Source of the DNA: Mycolicibacterium sediminis
Lineage (GTDB): Bacteria > Actinomycetota > Actinomycetes > Mycobacteriales > Mycobacteriaceae
Assembly: GCF_010731735.1 (NCBI RefSeq)
Contig: NZ_AP022588.1
Coordinates: 3,596,001 to 3,660,000, forward strand
Length of the DNA stretch: 64,000 bases
Direction: 5' to 3'
Shown here: in pieces, positions 48,460 to 57,810 of the stretch
Position numbering within the stretch: the stretch's first letter is position 1
Layout of the letters: the number at the start of each line of letters is the position of its first letter
Notes under the pieces: model-generated
The model's input: only the letters and a program-made list of their open reading frames with translations
What the model was told of the DNA's origin: nothing
The model's database searches: none
Program-made: the position numbers and the translations under genes

Positions 48460-48911
48460 ACCGGACGCTGCTCGTCGTCCACCACACCCCGAGCCCGCAC
48501 TGCCAGGAGATGCTCGAGGCGGTCGTCGCCGGCGCCACCGCGCCCGAGATCCAGGGTGTCGAGGTGATGCGCCGCCCCGCGCTCACCGTGTCGCCCGTCG
48601 ACATGCTCGCCGCGGACGGGTACGTGCTGGGCACGCCGGTCAACCTCGGGTACCTCAGCGGCGCGCTCAAGCACGCCTTCGACCAGTCGTACTACCAGCT
48701 GCTCGACGCGGGTCGGGGGCGACCCTTCGGGGTCTACCTGCACGGCAACGAGGGAACCGAGGGCGCGGAGCGGGCCCTGACCGGCATCACCTCCGGGTTG
48801 GGCTGGGTCCGGGCGGCCGCCGACGTCGTCGTCTCCGGCAGGCCGAGCGCGGCCGACGTCGACGCGTGCTGGAACCTCGGCGCGACGGTCGCCGCCCAAC
48901 TGATGGACTGA
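48456..48911 (+). CDS. flavodoxin-fold NAD(P)H reductase-like protein
   Basis: The 151-residue protein has the flavodoxin-like fold: NRTLLVVHHTPSPHCQEMLEAVVAGA with a phosphate-loop-like region and ADGYVLGTPVNLGYLSGALKHAFDQSYYQLL, the FMN-binding loop of the WrbA/NADPH-dependent reductase type. It probably binds FMN; the redox partner is unknown. GTG 48456 overlaps the membrane-protein stop, so dapB and these two genes form one operon. Confidence 0.8.
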   Translation: MNRTLLVVHHTPSPHCQEMLEAVVAGATAPEIQGVEVMRRPALTVSPVDMLAADGYVLGTPVNLGYLSGALKHAFDQSYYQLLDAGRGRPFGVYLHGNEGTEGAERALTGITSGLGWVRAAADVVVSGRPSAADVDACWNLGATVAAQLMD

Positions 48912-48929
48912 GCCGATGGGGGAACGCGC

Positions 48930-49703
48930 ATGACCGCAGAACCGGGACGCCTGCAGGGCAAGTCGTCGGTGATCACCGGCGCGGCCATGGGCATCGGACG
49001 TGCGACCGCAGAACAGTTCGCGCGCGAGGGTGCCCGGCTGGTGCTGACCGACGTCCGACGGGAGCCGCTGCTCGCACTCGCCGACGGGCTCCGGGAACAG
49101 GGGGTCGAGGTCGAGACCGTCGTCGGGGACGTGTCGATCGAGGACGACGCGCGACGGATGATCGCCGCGGCCATCGACCGCTTCGGCCGCCTCGACGTGC
49201 TGGTCGCCAATGCCGGGATCATCTCCCTCGGCGACGCGATGGAGGTGACGGTTGCGGACTGGGACGAGATCATGGCCATCGACGGGCGCGGCATGTTCCT
49301 CACCTGCAAGTTCGCGATCGACGCGATGGTGACGACCGGGGGCGGCGCCATCGTCTGCCTCTCCTCGATCTCCGGCATGGCCGGGCAGAAGCGGCAGGCG
49401 GCCTACGGTCCCGCGAAGTTCGTCGCGACCGGCCTGACCATGCACCTCGCGGTCGAGTGGGCCGACCACGGCATCAGGGTGAACGCCGTCGCCCCCGGGA
49501 CGATACGAACCGAGCGGGTCGTCCAGATGCAGGACGAGCCCGGCGGCGCCGACTACCTGGCTACGGTTCGGGCCCAGCACCCGATGGGTCGCCTCGGCGA
49601 GCCGGCCGAGGTCGCCCGCGCCATCGCGTTCCTCGCCTCGGAGGAGGCCTCGTTCATCACCGGTGCCGTCTTACCCGTCGACGGCGGCTTCCTCGCGCAG
49701 TAG
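48930..49703 (+). CDS. short-chain dehydrogenase/reductase
   Basis: This 257-residue classical SDR carries SSVITGAAMGIGRATAEQFA (about 12-31), LVANAGIISLGD, LSSISGMAGQ with the catalytic Ser, AYGPAKFVATG (YxxxK) and the C-terminal GAVLPVDGGF. The Asp at the end of strand 2 (VLTDVRRE) favours NAD(H). It resembles 3-oxoacyl-ACP/cyclohexanol-type dehydrogenases, with no substrate predictable. A GGGGGAA site precedes the ATG; 18 bp separate it from the flavodoxin-like gene. Confidence 0.85.
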   Translation: MTAEPGRLQGKSSVITGAAMGIGRATAEQFAREGARLVLTDVRREPLLALADGLREQGVEVETVVGDVSIEDDARRMIAAAIDRFGRLDVLVANAGIISLGDAMEVTVADWDEIMAIDGRGMFLTCKFAIDAMVTTGGGAIVCLSSISGMAGQKRQAAYGPAKFVATGLTMHLAVEWADHGIRVNAVAPGTIRTERVVQMQDEPGGADYLATVRAQHPMGRLGEPAEVARAIAFLASEEASFITGAVLPVDGGFLAQ

Positions 49704-49765
49704 CGCCCGTCGAGGACGCTGGTCTCCGCTACGGTCGAGTCTCGCCGCACTGACGGAGGAGCCGC

Positions 49766-50215
49766 ATGCCTGGATTTGCCGAACTCGCCCTCGCCGGCGC
49801 GCCCATCGCCGGCGGCGCGCTGCTGGGCGTGGCCGCCGGGAACCTGCGTCCGCCGGACCTGCGCGGCACCATCAAGAAGGACATGGAACTCCTCGAGAGC
49901 CTGCCGCCCGAGCAGACCGAACGCCGGGCGGAACTGCAGCGGGTCATCGACCTCCGCATCGACGACATCATCGCCGGCATCGACAAGAGCCGGTCGATGC
50001 GCGAGATCGCGACGTCGTATCAGGGCAACTGGCGCGACATCGTGCTGTTCCTCTGCGGCATCCTGTTCACCATCGTGTGGTGGAACGTCCCGCACGGCCG
50101 CACCAACTGGCTGCTCATGTTCATCGTGATGATCCTGGCGTCGGTGGTGGCGGGGATCTACGCCAGTCGAGGCATCGTGCGCGCGCTACGCACGGTGAAC
50201 CGCGCCCGCGACTAG
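49766..50215 (+). CDS. small membrane protein of unknown function
   Basis: The 149-residue product has a hydrophobic N-terminal segment (ALAGAPIAGGALLGVAAG), a charged helical middle (GTIKKDMELLESLPPEQTERRAELQRVIDLRIDDIIAGIDK) and two C-terminal membrane helices (DIVLFLCGILFTIVWWNV; WLLMFIVMILASVVAGIYAS). ATG 49766 has GGAGG upstream, with a -10-like TACGGT at 49730-49735. No family recognised. It overlaps the convergent CitE-like gene by 4 bp. Confidence 0.72.
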   Translation: MPGFAELALAGAPIAGGALLGVAAGNLRPPDLRGTIKKDMELLESLPPEQTERRAELQRVIDLRIDDIIAGIDKSRSMREIATSYQGNWRDIVLFLCGILFTIVWWNVPHGRTNWLLMFIVMILASVVAGIYASRGIVRALRTVNRARD

Positions 50216-51126
50216 TAGTGGTAGGTGTCCGACGGCGCGGCCACGTGACCTTCGTCGTCGCCGAACTCCGACTCGTGGATGCCGTAGGACTTGGCGAGTT
50301 CGAGGATCTTCGTCGCCCGCGCGATGCGGGGAAGGTCCGAGCCGTTGCGGATCTCGCCGCCATCGCGCTGGAACTCGGCGAAGAACTCCTTCGCCCAACT
50401 GATCTCCTCCTGGGACGGGGACAGGCCCTCGTTCACGGTGGAGCACTGATCGGGCGTCAGACAGATCTTGCCGGTCATGCCGAACTCGGCCGACACCGCG
50501 GTGGCCTCGCTGAGCTTCAGGGCGCTCGACCCGACCGTCGGCCCATCGATGGCGCTGGGCAGGTGCGCGGCCTTCGCCGCGATGGTGAAACGCGAACGGG
50601 CGTAGGCCAGCGTCGCCGGGTTCTCCCCGAAGCCGGTGTCGCGGCGGAAGTCACCGATGCCAAACGCCAGGCGGAACGTGCCCTTCGTGGCGGCGATCTC
50701 GGTGATGCGCTCCAGCCCGCGGGCGGTCTCGACGAGCGCGACGATCGGCACACCCGGGATGCGCTTCGCGGTCTCGGTGACGTGGTCGACCGACTCGACC
50801 ATCGCCAGCATCACGCCGCCGATGGAGGTGCTCGCGAGCGTCTCCAGGTCGTCGGCCCACCACGGGGTGCCGAAGCCGTTGATCCGGACCCAGTCGGACT
50901 TGCCCTCGCCCAACCAGCGCGTGACGTTGTCACGGGCCGCCACCTTGTCCTTCGGCGCCACCGCGTCCTCGATGTCGAGGACCACGATGTCCGCGCGGGA
51001 GTGCGCCGCGGGCGCGAACCGCTCGTACTGCGCGCCGTTGACCAGCAGCCAGCTGCGGGCGAGCACGGGATCGATGCGGAAACCCGCGTCGTGAGCGTCG
51101 GATTCGGAGAACGTCTGGTCGTACAC
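50212..51126 (-). CDS. HpcH/HpaI aldolase/citrate lyase beta-like (CitE) protein
   Basis: The 304-residue TIM-barrel lyase has SWLLVNGAQYERFAPAAHSRADIVVLDIEDAVAPKDK, VRINGFGTPWWADDLE, VMLAMVESVDHV, VALVETARGLERI, AFGIGDFRRDTG and CLTPDQCSTVNEGLSPS, the CitE/malyl-CoA lyase pattern with acidic metal ligands (Glu, Asp) in VETARG and GIGDF. It probably cleaves or hydrolyses a beta-hydroxyacyl-CoA such as citramalyl- or malyl-CoA. No other citrate lyase subunits are near. It lies 57 bp after the dienelactone hydrolase-like gene on the same strand. Confidence 0.85.
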   Translation of the reverse strand: MYDQTFSESDAHDAGFRIDPVLARSWLLVNGAQYERFAPAAHSRADIVVLDIEDAVAPKDKVAARDNVTRWLGEGKSDWVRINGFGTPWWADDLETLASTSIGGVMLAMVESVDHVTETAKRIPGVPIVALVETARGLERITEIAATKGTFRLAFGIGDFRRDTGFGENPATLAYARSRFTIAAKAAHLPSAIDGPTVGSSALKLSEATAVSAEFGMTGKICLTPDQCSTVNEGLSPSQEEISWAKEFFAEFQRDGGEIRNGSDLPRIARATKILELAKSYGIHESEFGDDEGHVAAPSDTYHY

Positions 51127-51182
51127 GCGCCAATCGTCGCCTACCGGGCCACGACGTGGCAAAACAGGTCGTCGAAACGCAC

Positions 51183-51920
51183 TCAGCGCAACGCGGCGCC
51201 GAACACGCTCTCCATCGCGCGCCAATGCCGCTCGGCGGCGACCTCGTCGAACGGACCGTTGTCGGGGACGGCGAATCCGTGTGCGGCATCGTAGAACTCG
51301 ATGGTGTGCTCGACGCCGGCAGCGGTGAGCGCCTTGTCCAGCGTCTCGGCCTGCTCGGGGGTGAACGACGCGTCGTCCGTGGCGCCGCCGACGTAGACCG
51401 TCGCGGAGATCGCGTCGGCGAACAGGTGCGGGCTGTCGGCGTCGTCGGTCACCAGACCGCCACCGTGGAACGACATGGCCGCGGCGACCCGGTCCGGGAG
51501 CCGTCCCGCGACGACGAGCGACGTGCGGCCGCCCATGCAGTAGCCGGTCGTGCCGAAGCTGGTGCCGCTCACCTCGGGCCGTGCCTCCAGGTAACCGAAG
51601 AACGCGCCGGCGTCGCTCGCCATGATCTGCGGGGTGATCTGCGCGATCATCCCGAACAGGCGCTTGCGCTCGTCCGTGTCGCTGAACACCGTCTCCATGT
51701 CGAACGGTGCCCAGTCGCCGTCGCGGTAGTAGACGTCGGGCACGAGGACCGCGTAGCCGAGTCCCGCCAGCTTCTCGGCCATGTCGACGAACGTCTGCCG
51801 GGTACCGCCGGCGTCCGGGTAGAGCACGACACCGGGCCACGGACCGTCGCCGTCCGGGGTGCTGAGGGTGACGGGGCAGGCCCCGTCGGGCGTGGTGATG
51901 ACGTCGTTGATCGTCGGCAT
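51183..51920 (-). CDS. dienelactone hydrolase family protein
   Basis: The 245-residue alpha/beta-hydrolase has the DLH pattern: GVVLYPDAGGTRQTFVDMAEKLAGLGYAVLVPDVYYRDG, nucleophile elbow GYCMGGR with Cys as nucleophile, and C-terminal FYDAAHGFAVPD with the catalytic His. It could hydrolyse lactones or small esters. Orthologues sit upstream of thyA in other mycobacteria, as here (divergent, 42 bp). A -10-like TAGAAC (51928-51933, minus) is seven bases before the ATG. Confidence 0.88.
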   Translation of the reverse strand: MPTINDVITTPDGACPVTLSTPDGDGPWPGVVLYPDAGGTRQTFVDMAEKLAGLGYAVLVPDVYYRDGDWAPFDMETVFSDTDERKRLFGMIAQITPQIMASDAGAFFGYLEARPEVSGTSFGTTGYCMGGRTSLVVAGRLPDRVAAAMSFHGGGLVTDDADSPHLFADAISATVYVGGATDDASFTPEQAETLDKALTAAGVEHTIEFYDAAHGFAVPDNGPFDEVAAERHWRAMESVFGAALR

Positions 51921-51950
51921 GCTGTCCGTTCTACTCCCCGGCCTCCGACG

Positions 51951-51956
51951 TAAGCT
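51951..51956 (+). promoter_or_regulatory. -10 element of the thyA-dfrA operon (leaderless)
   Basis: TAAGCT ends six bases before GTG 51963. Confidence 0.5.
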
Positions 51957-51962
51957 GATCGA

Positions 51963-52775
51963 GTGCCGAACGCCGCGCCGATTCCGACTCCGTACGAGGA
52001 TCTCCTGAGGCTCGTCCTCGAGACCGGGACGCCCAAGGCGGACCGCACCGGTACCGGCACGCGCAGCCTGTTCGGTCACCAGCTGCGTTACGACCTCACC
52101 GCCGGCTTCCCGCTGATCACCACCAAGAAGGTGCATCTCAAGTCGGTGATCTACGAACTGCTGTGGTTCCTGCGCGGCGACTCCAACGTCGCCTGGCTGC
52201 AGGAGCACGGCGTCACGATCTGGGACGAATGGGCCAGCGACACCGGCGATCTCGGTCCCGTCTACGGCGTGCAGTGGCGCTCGTGGCCGACGCCGTCGGG
52301 TGAGCACATCGACCAGATCAGTGCCGCCCTCGACCTGATGAGGCGCGACCCCGACTCGCGGCGCAACATCGTCTCGGCATGGAACGTCGGCGAGATCCCC
52401 CGGATGGCGCTGCCGCCGTGCCACGCGTTCTTCCAGTTCTACGTCGCCGACGGGAAGCTGTCGTGCCAGCTCTACCAGCGCAGCGCCGATCTGTTCCTCG
52501 GCGTGCCGTTCAACATCGCCAGCTACGCGCTGCTGACGCACATGATGGCCGCACAGGCGGGACTCGCGGTCGGCGAGTTCGTCTGGACCGGCGGCGACTG
52601 CCACGTCTACGACAACCACGTCGACCAGGTGACGCTGCAGCTCAGCCGCGACCCTCGGCCCTATCCGAAACTCGTTCTCGCACAACGTGATTCGATCTTC
52701 GACTACACCTATGACGACGTGGCGATCGTGAACTACGACCCGCACCCGGGCATCAAGGCTCCGGTGGCCGTGTGA
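51963..52775 (+). CDS. thyA: thymidylate synthase ThyA
   Basis: The 270-residue enzyme methylates dUMP to dTMP with methylenetetrahydrofolate, releasing dihydrofolate. It has [19 protein letters not shown], the catalytic Cys at about 153 in [41 protein letters not shown] and HVYDNHVDQ. The dfrA gene follows with a GTGA overlap, so the dihydrofolate produced is recycled by its neighbour. The second, flavin-dependent synthase gene (thyX), normally near dapA, was not found in the window. Confidence 0.97.
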   Translation: MPNAAPIPTPYEDLLRLVLETGTPKADRTGTGTRSLFGHQLRYDLTAGFPLITTKKVHLKSVIYELLWFLRGDSNVAWLQEHGVTIWDEWASDTGDLGPVYGVQWRSWPTPSGEHIDQISAALDLMRRDPDSRRNIVSAWNVGEIPRMALPPCHAFFQFYVADGKLSCQLYQRSADLFLGVPFNIASYALLTHMMAAQAGLAVGEFVWTGGDCHVYDNHVDQVTLQLSRDPRPYPKLVLAQRDSIFDYTYDDVAIVNYDPHPGIKAPVAV

Positions 52776-53266
52776 GCGGTGGGCGTGACGTGGGACTGAT
52801 CTGGGCCCAGTCCACCTCCGGGGTGATCGGCCGCGACGGCGGCATTCCTTGGCGCTTGCCCGAGGACCAGGCGCGCTTCAAGGAGCTGACGCTCGGTCAG
52901 ACCGTGGTCATGGGACGGCTGACCTGGGACTCGTTGCCGGCGACGGTGCGTCCGCTGCCGGGACGCAGGAACGTCGTGGTGACGCGGCAGGGTGACTTCG
53001 TGGCGGATGGAGCGACGGTGGTGGGGGACCTCGAGGCGGCGTTGACCGAACCCGACACCTGGGTGATCGGTGGGGCACGGATCTACGTGGCGGCGCTGCC
53101 ACGGGCGACGCGGTGCGAAGTCACCGAGGTCGACGTCGACCTGCCCCGCGAGGACGACGACGCGGTGGCACCCGTGCTCGACGAACAGTGGGTGTGCACC
53201 GACGGCGACTGGCTGACCAGCGCCTCGGGCGTGCGGTACCGCTTCTCCAGCTACGTCAGGGCATGA
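52772..53266 (+). CDS. dfrA: dihydrofolate reductase
   Basis: The 164-residue enzyme reduces dihydrofolate with NADPH and is the target of trimethoprim-type drugs. Seen are [32 protein letters not shown] with the catalytic Asp, [24 protein letters not shown] and [17 protein letters not shown] 52772 overlaps the thyA stop, and the stop overlaps the YcaQ-like gene start, making a tight three-gene operon. Confidence 0.96.
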   Translation: MSGGRDVGLIWAQSTSGVIGRDGGIPWRLPEDQARFKELTLGQTVVMGRLTWDSLPATVRPLPGRRNVVVTRQGDFVADGATVVGDLEAALTEPDTWVIGGARIYVAALPRATRCEVTEVDVDLPREDDDAVAPVLDEQWVCTDGDWLTSASGVRYRFSSYVRA

Positions 53267-54471
53267 CGAGGCTCAGTGCCGACGCGGCGCGGCGCACCGC
53301 CGTCGCCGCGCAGGGCTTCGCCGAACCGAAGCCCTCGGGACCGGTGACCCGCGCGCACCTGCGCCGACTCGTGTCGCGCCTGCAGGTGCTGCAGCTGGAC
53401 TCGGTGTCGGTGTCGGTCCGCGCGCACTACGCGCCGGTCTTCAGCCGCCTCGGCCCGTACGACCGCGACGTCCTGGACCGGGCGGCGTGGAGCCACAGCG
53501 TGCGGTCGCCGCGGCTGCTCGTCGAATACTGGGCGCACGAGGCCGCGCTGATGTCGGTCGACGACTGGCCGCTGATGCGATGGCGGATGCGGGAGTACGA
53601 GCACGGCCGGTGGGGCACCGAGATCGTCCGGAAGAACGCCAAACTCGCCGAGGACGTCGTCGCCGCCGTCACCGAACTCGGACCCGCGACGGCAGGGCAG
53701 ATCGAGGCGCACCTGGAATCGGAACCGCGGGGGCGCAAGGGTCCGTGGTGGGACCGCAGCGACACCAAGTGGGTCGCCGAGGCGCTGTGGGCGTCCGGCG
53801 TGCTGACGACGGCGACCCGCGTCGGCTTCGCTCGGCACTACGACCTGACCGAACGGGTCCTCCCCGCAGAGGTGGTGGCGCGCGGGGTCGGCGACGACGA
53901 GGCGCTGCGCGAGTTGACGTTGCGCGCCGCCACCGCGCTGGGCCTGGCCACCGAGACCGACATCCGCGACTACTTCCGGCTGGGCGCCAAGCAGGCGAAG
54001 CCCGCCATCGCCGCGCTGGTCGCCGAGGGCGAACTCGAACCGGTCGAAGTGGACGGGTGGAGTGCACCGGCGTACCTGCGGGCAGGCCAGACGGTGGCGC
54101 GCCGCGACCGTGGCACGGCGCTGCTGTGCCCGTTCGACCCGCTCGTCTTCTTCCGGCCTCGGCTCGAGCGGCTGTTCGGCTTCCACTACCGCATCGAGAT
54201 CTACACGCCGGCTCCGAAGCGGCAGTACGGGTACTACGTGTGGCCCTTCCTCCTCGACGGACGGCTGGTGGGTCGCGTCGACCTGAAGGCGGAGCGCCTG
54301 CGTGGCGAGTTGCACGTGGTGGGCGCCTTCGCCGAGCCGGGTCAGGACGCGATGCACGTCGCCGCGGCGCTGGCCGTCGAGTTGTGCTCGATGGCGTCGT
54401 GGCTCGGACTCGCCGACGTGGTGGTGGGGGAGCGCGGCGACCTGGTGGATGCGTTGCGGGTGGCGCTGTAG
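53263..54471 (+). CDS. winged-helix DNA glycosylase, YcaQ/AlkX-like
   Basis: The 402-residue protein matches the HTH_42/YcaQ family: three tandem winged-helix parts, with [41 protein letters not shown] near the N-terminus, [22 protein letters not shown], and [58 protein letters not shown] at the end. The QLD triplet is the catalytic Q-x-D of glycosylases that unhook interstrand crosslinks or remove alkylated bases. Coexpression with thyA-dfrA suggests a link to DNA precursor or repair needs. Confidence 0.85.
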   Translation: MTRLSADAARRTAVAAQGFAEPKPSGPVTRAHLRRLVSRLQVLQLDSVSVSVRAHYAPVFSRLGPYDRDVLDRAAWSHSVRSPRLLVEYWAHEAALMSVDDWPLMRWRMREYEHGRWGTEIVRKNAKLAEDVVAAVTELGPATAGQIEAHLESEPRGRKGPWWDRSDTKWVAEALWASGVLTTATRVGFARHYDLTERVLPAEVVARGVGDDEALRELTLRAATALGLATETDIRDYFRLGAKQAKPAIAALVAEGELEPVEVDGWSAPAYLRAGQTVARRDRGTALLCPFDPLVFFRPRLERLFGFHYRIEIYTPAPKRQYGYYVWPFLLDGRLVGRVDLKAERLRGELHVVGAFAEPGQDAMHVAAALAVELCSMASWLGLADVVVGERGDLVDALRVAL

Positions 54472-54474
54472 GCC

Positions 54475-54759
54475 TCAAATCCGCTTCGACACCTCGCCGT
54501 AGAGGTCCGGCCACGGCGGGCGGCGCAACATGGTGACGCCGAGAAGCGAGGTCGCGACGAGGCCGACGAGGATTCCCGCCAGTGCGATCCGGGTGTCGTC
54601 GGTCGCAGGCCGCCAGCTGGACCTGCCGTCCTTCACCACGAAGATGCCCACCGGATTCGACACCGGGATGACGACGGTGCCGTCGGCGGTCTCGTACTGC
54701 GGTCCGAAGGTGGCGTCGACGTCCCCGTCGACGGGGCGGCGAACGGGTCGAAGATTCAT
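54475..54759 (-). CDS. small GerW-like membrane protein
   Basis: The 94-residue protein has a short region like the GerW/YtfJ core (ATFGPQYETADGTVVIPVSNPVGIFVVKDGR, about 16-46) followed by one membrane helix (IALAGILVGLVATSLLGVTML, about 58-78) and a short tail. It is much shorter than typical GerW proteins. Function unknown. ATG 54759 starts right before NLRPVRRPVDGD. It converges on the YcaQ-like gene (3-bp gap). Confidence 0.6.
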   Translation of the reverse strand: MNLRPVRRPVDGDVDATFGPQYETADGTVVIPVSNPVGIFVVKDGRSSWRPATDDTRIALAGILVGLVATSLLGVTMLRRPPWPDLYGEVSKRI

Positions 54760-54793
54760 GGTCCCTGCATACCCGCTGTGCCGTGGCCGCGTC

Positions 54794-55378
54794 TCAGGCC
54801 AACGGAATGTCGTTGTCGCCCTTGGTGTCCTGATACCGGCGGGACAGCTCGTCGTAGCGGGCACGCAACCCGTCGGCCCGCTCGGCCAGCCGGCTGCGCA
54901 GTGGTTCGTCCTCGTCGTCGATCAGCGCGGTGATCGCACGAGCGGTCCAGAACGCGTTGCTCCGGCGGTAGCCCCCGGGCTCGAGGCCGAAGACCTCCTT
55001 GAGGATCACCAGGTCGTGCGGTATCTCGAAGCTGTCCCGGGAGTCGACGTGGCTGTAGAAGTAGTAGTAGTTGTCGAAGCCCGCCCAGGTGATGGCCGAC
55101 ATGCACAGGGTGCACGGCTCGTGCGTCGTCAGGAAGAGCAGCTCTGCCGCCGGCGGCCGGGTCGGGAGTTCGTAGAACGCGTTGAGCGTGCTGATCTCGC
55201 CGTGCAGCAGCGGGTTCCGGGTCTCGGCGTTGGTGCCGGCCACCACCAGCGACAGGTCCGACTTGCGCAGGATCGCCGCACCGAACACCTTGTTGCCGTC
55301 GGCGACGCCGCGTTCGGTGAGTGGCAGGACGTCGTCGGAGATGACGTCGAGCAGTCGGGACGCCAGGGACGGGCTCAT
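54794..55378 (-). CDS. zinc-dependent nucleoside/cytidine deaminase-like protein
   Basis: The 194-residue protein has the deaminase zinc motifs in order: LLHGEIS (His and catalytic Glu, about 58-64) and HEPCTLC (two Cys ligands, about 87-93). Aromatic residues follow (NYYYFYSHVD) and the C-terminal half is unusual for the family (EIPHDLVILKEVFGLEPGGYRRSNAFWTARAI). It should deaminate an amino-heterocycle or a related compound; nothing identifies which. It lies 18 bp after the permease stop, so the substrate is probably imported by that permease or released from an imported compound. Confidence 0.82.
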   Translation of the reverse strand: MSPSLASRLLDVISDDVLPLTERGVADGNKVFGAAILRKSDLSLVVAGTNAETRNPLLHGEISTLNAFYELPTRPPAAELLFLTTHEPCTLCMSAITWAGFDNYYYFYSHVDSRDSFEIPHDLVILKEVFGLEPGGYRRSNAFWTARAITALIDDEDEPLRSRLAERADGLRARYDELSRRYQDTKGDNDIPLA

Positions 55379-55396
55379 GCCCGGAACCCTAGGCCG

Positions 55397-56806
55397 CTAT
55401 CCCTTCGTCGTCTCGTCGGAGAACTGGGGCACCCCGCGGCCGCGCACCACGTTCACCCCGAACACGATCGCGCCGAGGACCAGCCACACCAGGCCGCCGA
55501 TCTTCGCGAGCACGTCGGCGTTGAACAGCACGTAGGCGATGATCACGAAGCCCAGGACCGGCACCACCAGGTGCAGCAGGTAGTTCTTCGACTTCTGGCG
55601 CACCACGTAGTACCAGACCACCGACACGTGCAGCAGGCAGAAGCCGAACAGCGCGCCGAAGTTCACCAGCGAGGAGATCAGGCCGATCTGGCCGACGAAG
55701 AACAGCACCAGCACCAGGCTGATCGCGCTGACGAACAGCAGGGCGGCCATCGGCACCTGACGGCTGCTGATCTTCGACAGGAACGCCGGCAGCTGCCTGT
55801 CGCGGCTCATCGAGTACAGCAGGCGGCTGGTCGCGGCCTGGGCGGCCATCGCGTTGGCGAAGCCGACGGCCATCACGTTGACCGCGAAGAACGCGTTCAT
55901 CCAGCCCGTGTTCGACGCCGCCTGGACGAGGGTGAAGAACGCGTTGCCCATCTCGTCGTCGCTGAAAGACTCCCGGCCGCCGGCGAGCAGGCTCGCCAGC
56001 CACGTCTGGGTGACGAACAGGGTCGCCACGACGAACAGCGCGATGATCATGGCCCGGCCCGCCGGGTTCTTCCGGCCGGTCGACTCCTCGGCGAGCGTCG
56101 AGATGCCGTCGAAGCCGAGGAAGCTCAGGACCGCGATGGACAGCGCGGCGGCCAGCAGGGGAGCGCTGACCGTCTCGGGGTTCCAGATCGGTGCGGTGCT
56201 CCAGCCGACGTTGGGCAGCGACTGGCCGTTGATGGCCCGGACCGCGATCACGACGAAGACGACGACGAACACCAGCTCGATGGCGAGGAACACCCGGTTG
56301 GCGATCTTCAGCGACCCGATGCCCGCCAGGTTGATGAGGGTGTTGACCACGACGAACACGACTGCCCACAGCCAGCGCGGCGTACCGGGGAACAGGCCGA
56401 TCATCGACTCGGCAGCGAAGACGTAGAGCAGCGTCGGCACCAGCAGGTAGTCGAGCAGGATCGCCCATCCGGCGAAGAACCCGGCGCCGGGATGGATGCC
56501 GCGGCCCACGTAGGAGAACACCGAACCGGCCAGGGGGAACGACTTGGCCATCTGCGAGTAGGCCAGTGCGGTGAACACCATCGCCACCAGCCCGATCACG
56601 TAGACCAGCGGCACCATGCCCGACGCGCTGTTGTAAACGGTGCCGAAGATCGCCCACGGCGCGATGGGCACCATGAACACCAGGCCGTAGACCAGCAGGT
56701 CGAAGGTGGAGACCGAGCGCTTCAGTTCCTGTGTGTAGCCGAATGATTCGAGTTCGCGCTCGTTGGCCTTGATGTCGTCGGTGGCCTTGATGTCGGAGTC
56801 AGACAT
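55397..56806 (-). CDS. APC superfamily amino acid/amine permease
   Basis: The 469-residue transporter has about 12 membrane helices and an APC-type first helix (VSTFDLLVYGLVFMVPIAPWAIFGTVYNSASGMVPLVYVIG). Helix 3-like and helix 6/7 blocks follow (FPLAGSVFSYVGRGIHPGAGFFAGWAILLDYL; SFLGFDGISTLAEES). It imports an amino acid, amine or purine-like solute by family inference. ATG 56806 has AGGA upstream. It lies between the iminopeptidase-like hydrolase and the deaminase, all on the minus strand within one operon. Confidence 0.9.
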   Translation of the reverse strand: MSDSDIKATDDIKANERELESFGYTQELKRSVSTFDLLVYGLVFMVPIAPWAIFGTVYNSASGMVPLVYVIGLVAMVFTALAYSQMAKSFPLAGSVFSYVGRGIHPGAGFFAGWAILLDYLLVPTLLYVFAAESMIGLFPGTPRWLWAVVFVVVNTLINLAGIGSLKIANRVFLAIELVFVVVFVVIAVRAINGQSLPNVGWSTAPIWNPETVSAPLLAAALSIAVLSFLGFDGISTLAEESTGRKNPAGRAMIIALFVVATLFVTQTWLASLLAGGRESFSDDEMGNAFFTLVQAASNTGWMNAFFAVNVMAVGFANAMAAQAATSRLLYSMSRDRQLPAFLSKISSRQVPMAALLFVSAISLVLVLFFVGQIGLISSLVNFGALFGFCLLHVSVVWYYVVRQKSKNYLLHLVVPVLGFVIIAYVLFNADVLAKIGGLVWLVLGAIVFGVNVVRGRGVPQFSDETTKG

Positions 56807-56854
56807 GGGTGGGTCCTGTCTCGTGCGTGGGTCGTGCGGGAGTGGTGGTGCGGG

Positions 56855-57799
56855 TCAGGCCTGGGCCGGGGCCGTGTCGTCGTGTGCGGGAGTGTCGTGT
56901 TCGGCGAGGAAGTCGGCGATGACCGCCCTGAACTCGTCGGGCTGCTCGAGGTGGGTGCAGTGGCTCGCGCCCGCGAAGACGTGGCTGCGGGCGCCGGGGA
57001 TGCGCTCGGCGAAGGGCGCCCACGTCGCCGGGGTCGCCTCGTCGAACTCACCGGCGACCACCAGGGTCGGCGCGTCGACCCGGTCGAGGCGATCGACGAT
57101 CGTCCAGGACCGCAGGGTGCCCAGGACGTGGAACTCGTTGGGCCCGTTCATCGTGTGGTAGACGGTCGGCTCCGCCTCCATCTGCTGCTCGCTGTCGACG
57201 AAGTCCCGGGGCATGGGCGTCACGCGGCACACGTGCCGCACGTAGAACTCCTGCGTCGCGGCGACGTACTCGGGGTCGGCGATGGTGCCCGCGGCCTCGT
57301 GGCGGTCCAGCGCGCGCTGGGTGTCCTCGGGCAGCTGGGCGCGCAGTTCCGCGGCGGCCGCCATCCACAGCGCCATCGACGCGGGGGAGTTGCAGATCGA
57401 CAGCGAGGCGAGCCCGTCGGGTCGGCGGACCGCGATCTCCGCTCCGAGCATGCCGCCCCACGACTGGCCGAGCACGTGGTACCGGTCGATCCCCAGTGCG
57501 GCGCGGACGGCGTGGAACTCGTCGACGAACAGCTCCGGCGTCCAGAAGTCGGCCGGGGCCTGCGGCAGGTGGGTGCTCCTGCCGCACCCGAGCTGGTCGT
57601 AGTGGACGACCTGGCGGCCGGTCTGGTCGGCGAGTTCGGCGATGTTGCGCACGTAGTCGTGGGCCATGCCGGGTCCGCCGTGCAGCACGATGAGCGGCCA
57701 CGCCCCGTCGACGGCGACGTCGGGAGTGGTGCTGCGGACCCAGGTTTCGTGGTCGCGGAACGGCACGGTGTGCTCGGTGACCTGCATGGCGATCAGCAT
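56855..57799 (-). CDS. proline iminopeptidase-family alpha/beta hydrolase
   Basis: The 314-residue protein shows the S33 proline iminopeptidase layout: PLIVLHGGPGMAHDYV (oxyanion HGGPG), VVHYDQLGCGRST (DQxGxGxS), nucleophile elbow VLGQSWGGMLG, and late VVAGEFDEATP and GASHCTHLEQPD for the acid and His. It is expected to cleave N-terminal residues from small peptides or amides. Starts at ATG 57799 or 57787 are possible; the further upstream opening (57838) covers a ribosome site and a palindrome. First gene of the hydrolase-permease-deaminase operon, divergent from the GntR regulator. Confidence 0.86.
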   Translation of the reverse strand: MLIAMQVTEHTVPFRDHETWVRSTTPDVAVDGAWPLIVLHGGPGMAHDYVRNIAELADQTGRQVVHYDQLGCGRSTHLPQAPADFWTPELFVDEFHAVRAALGIDRYHVLGQSWGGMLGAEIAVRRPDGLASLSICNSPASMALWMAAAAELRAQLPEDTQRALDRHEAAGTIADPEYVAATQEFYVRHVCRVTPMPRDFVDSEQQMEAEPTVYHTMNGPNEFHVLGTLRSWTIVDRLDRVDAPTLVVAGEFDEATPATWAPFAERIPGARSHVFAGASHCTHLEQPDEFRAVIADFLAEHDTPAHDDTAPAQA

Positions 57800-57810
57800 G
57801 GACCCGTAAA

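Noticed and set aside
54530..56746. Open frame of 738 codons on the plus strand opposite the deaminase and permease genes
   Set aside because: Antisense artefact; low-complexity Arg/His/Gln-rich product, and the opposite strand encodes clear membrane and zinc-motif proteins.
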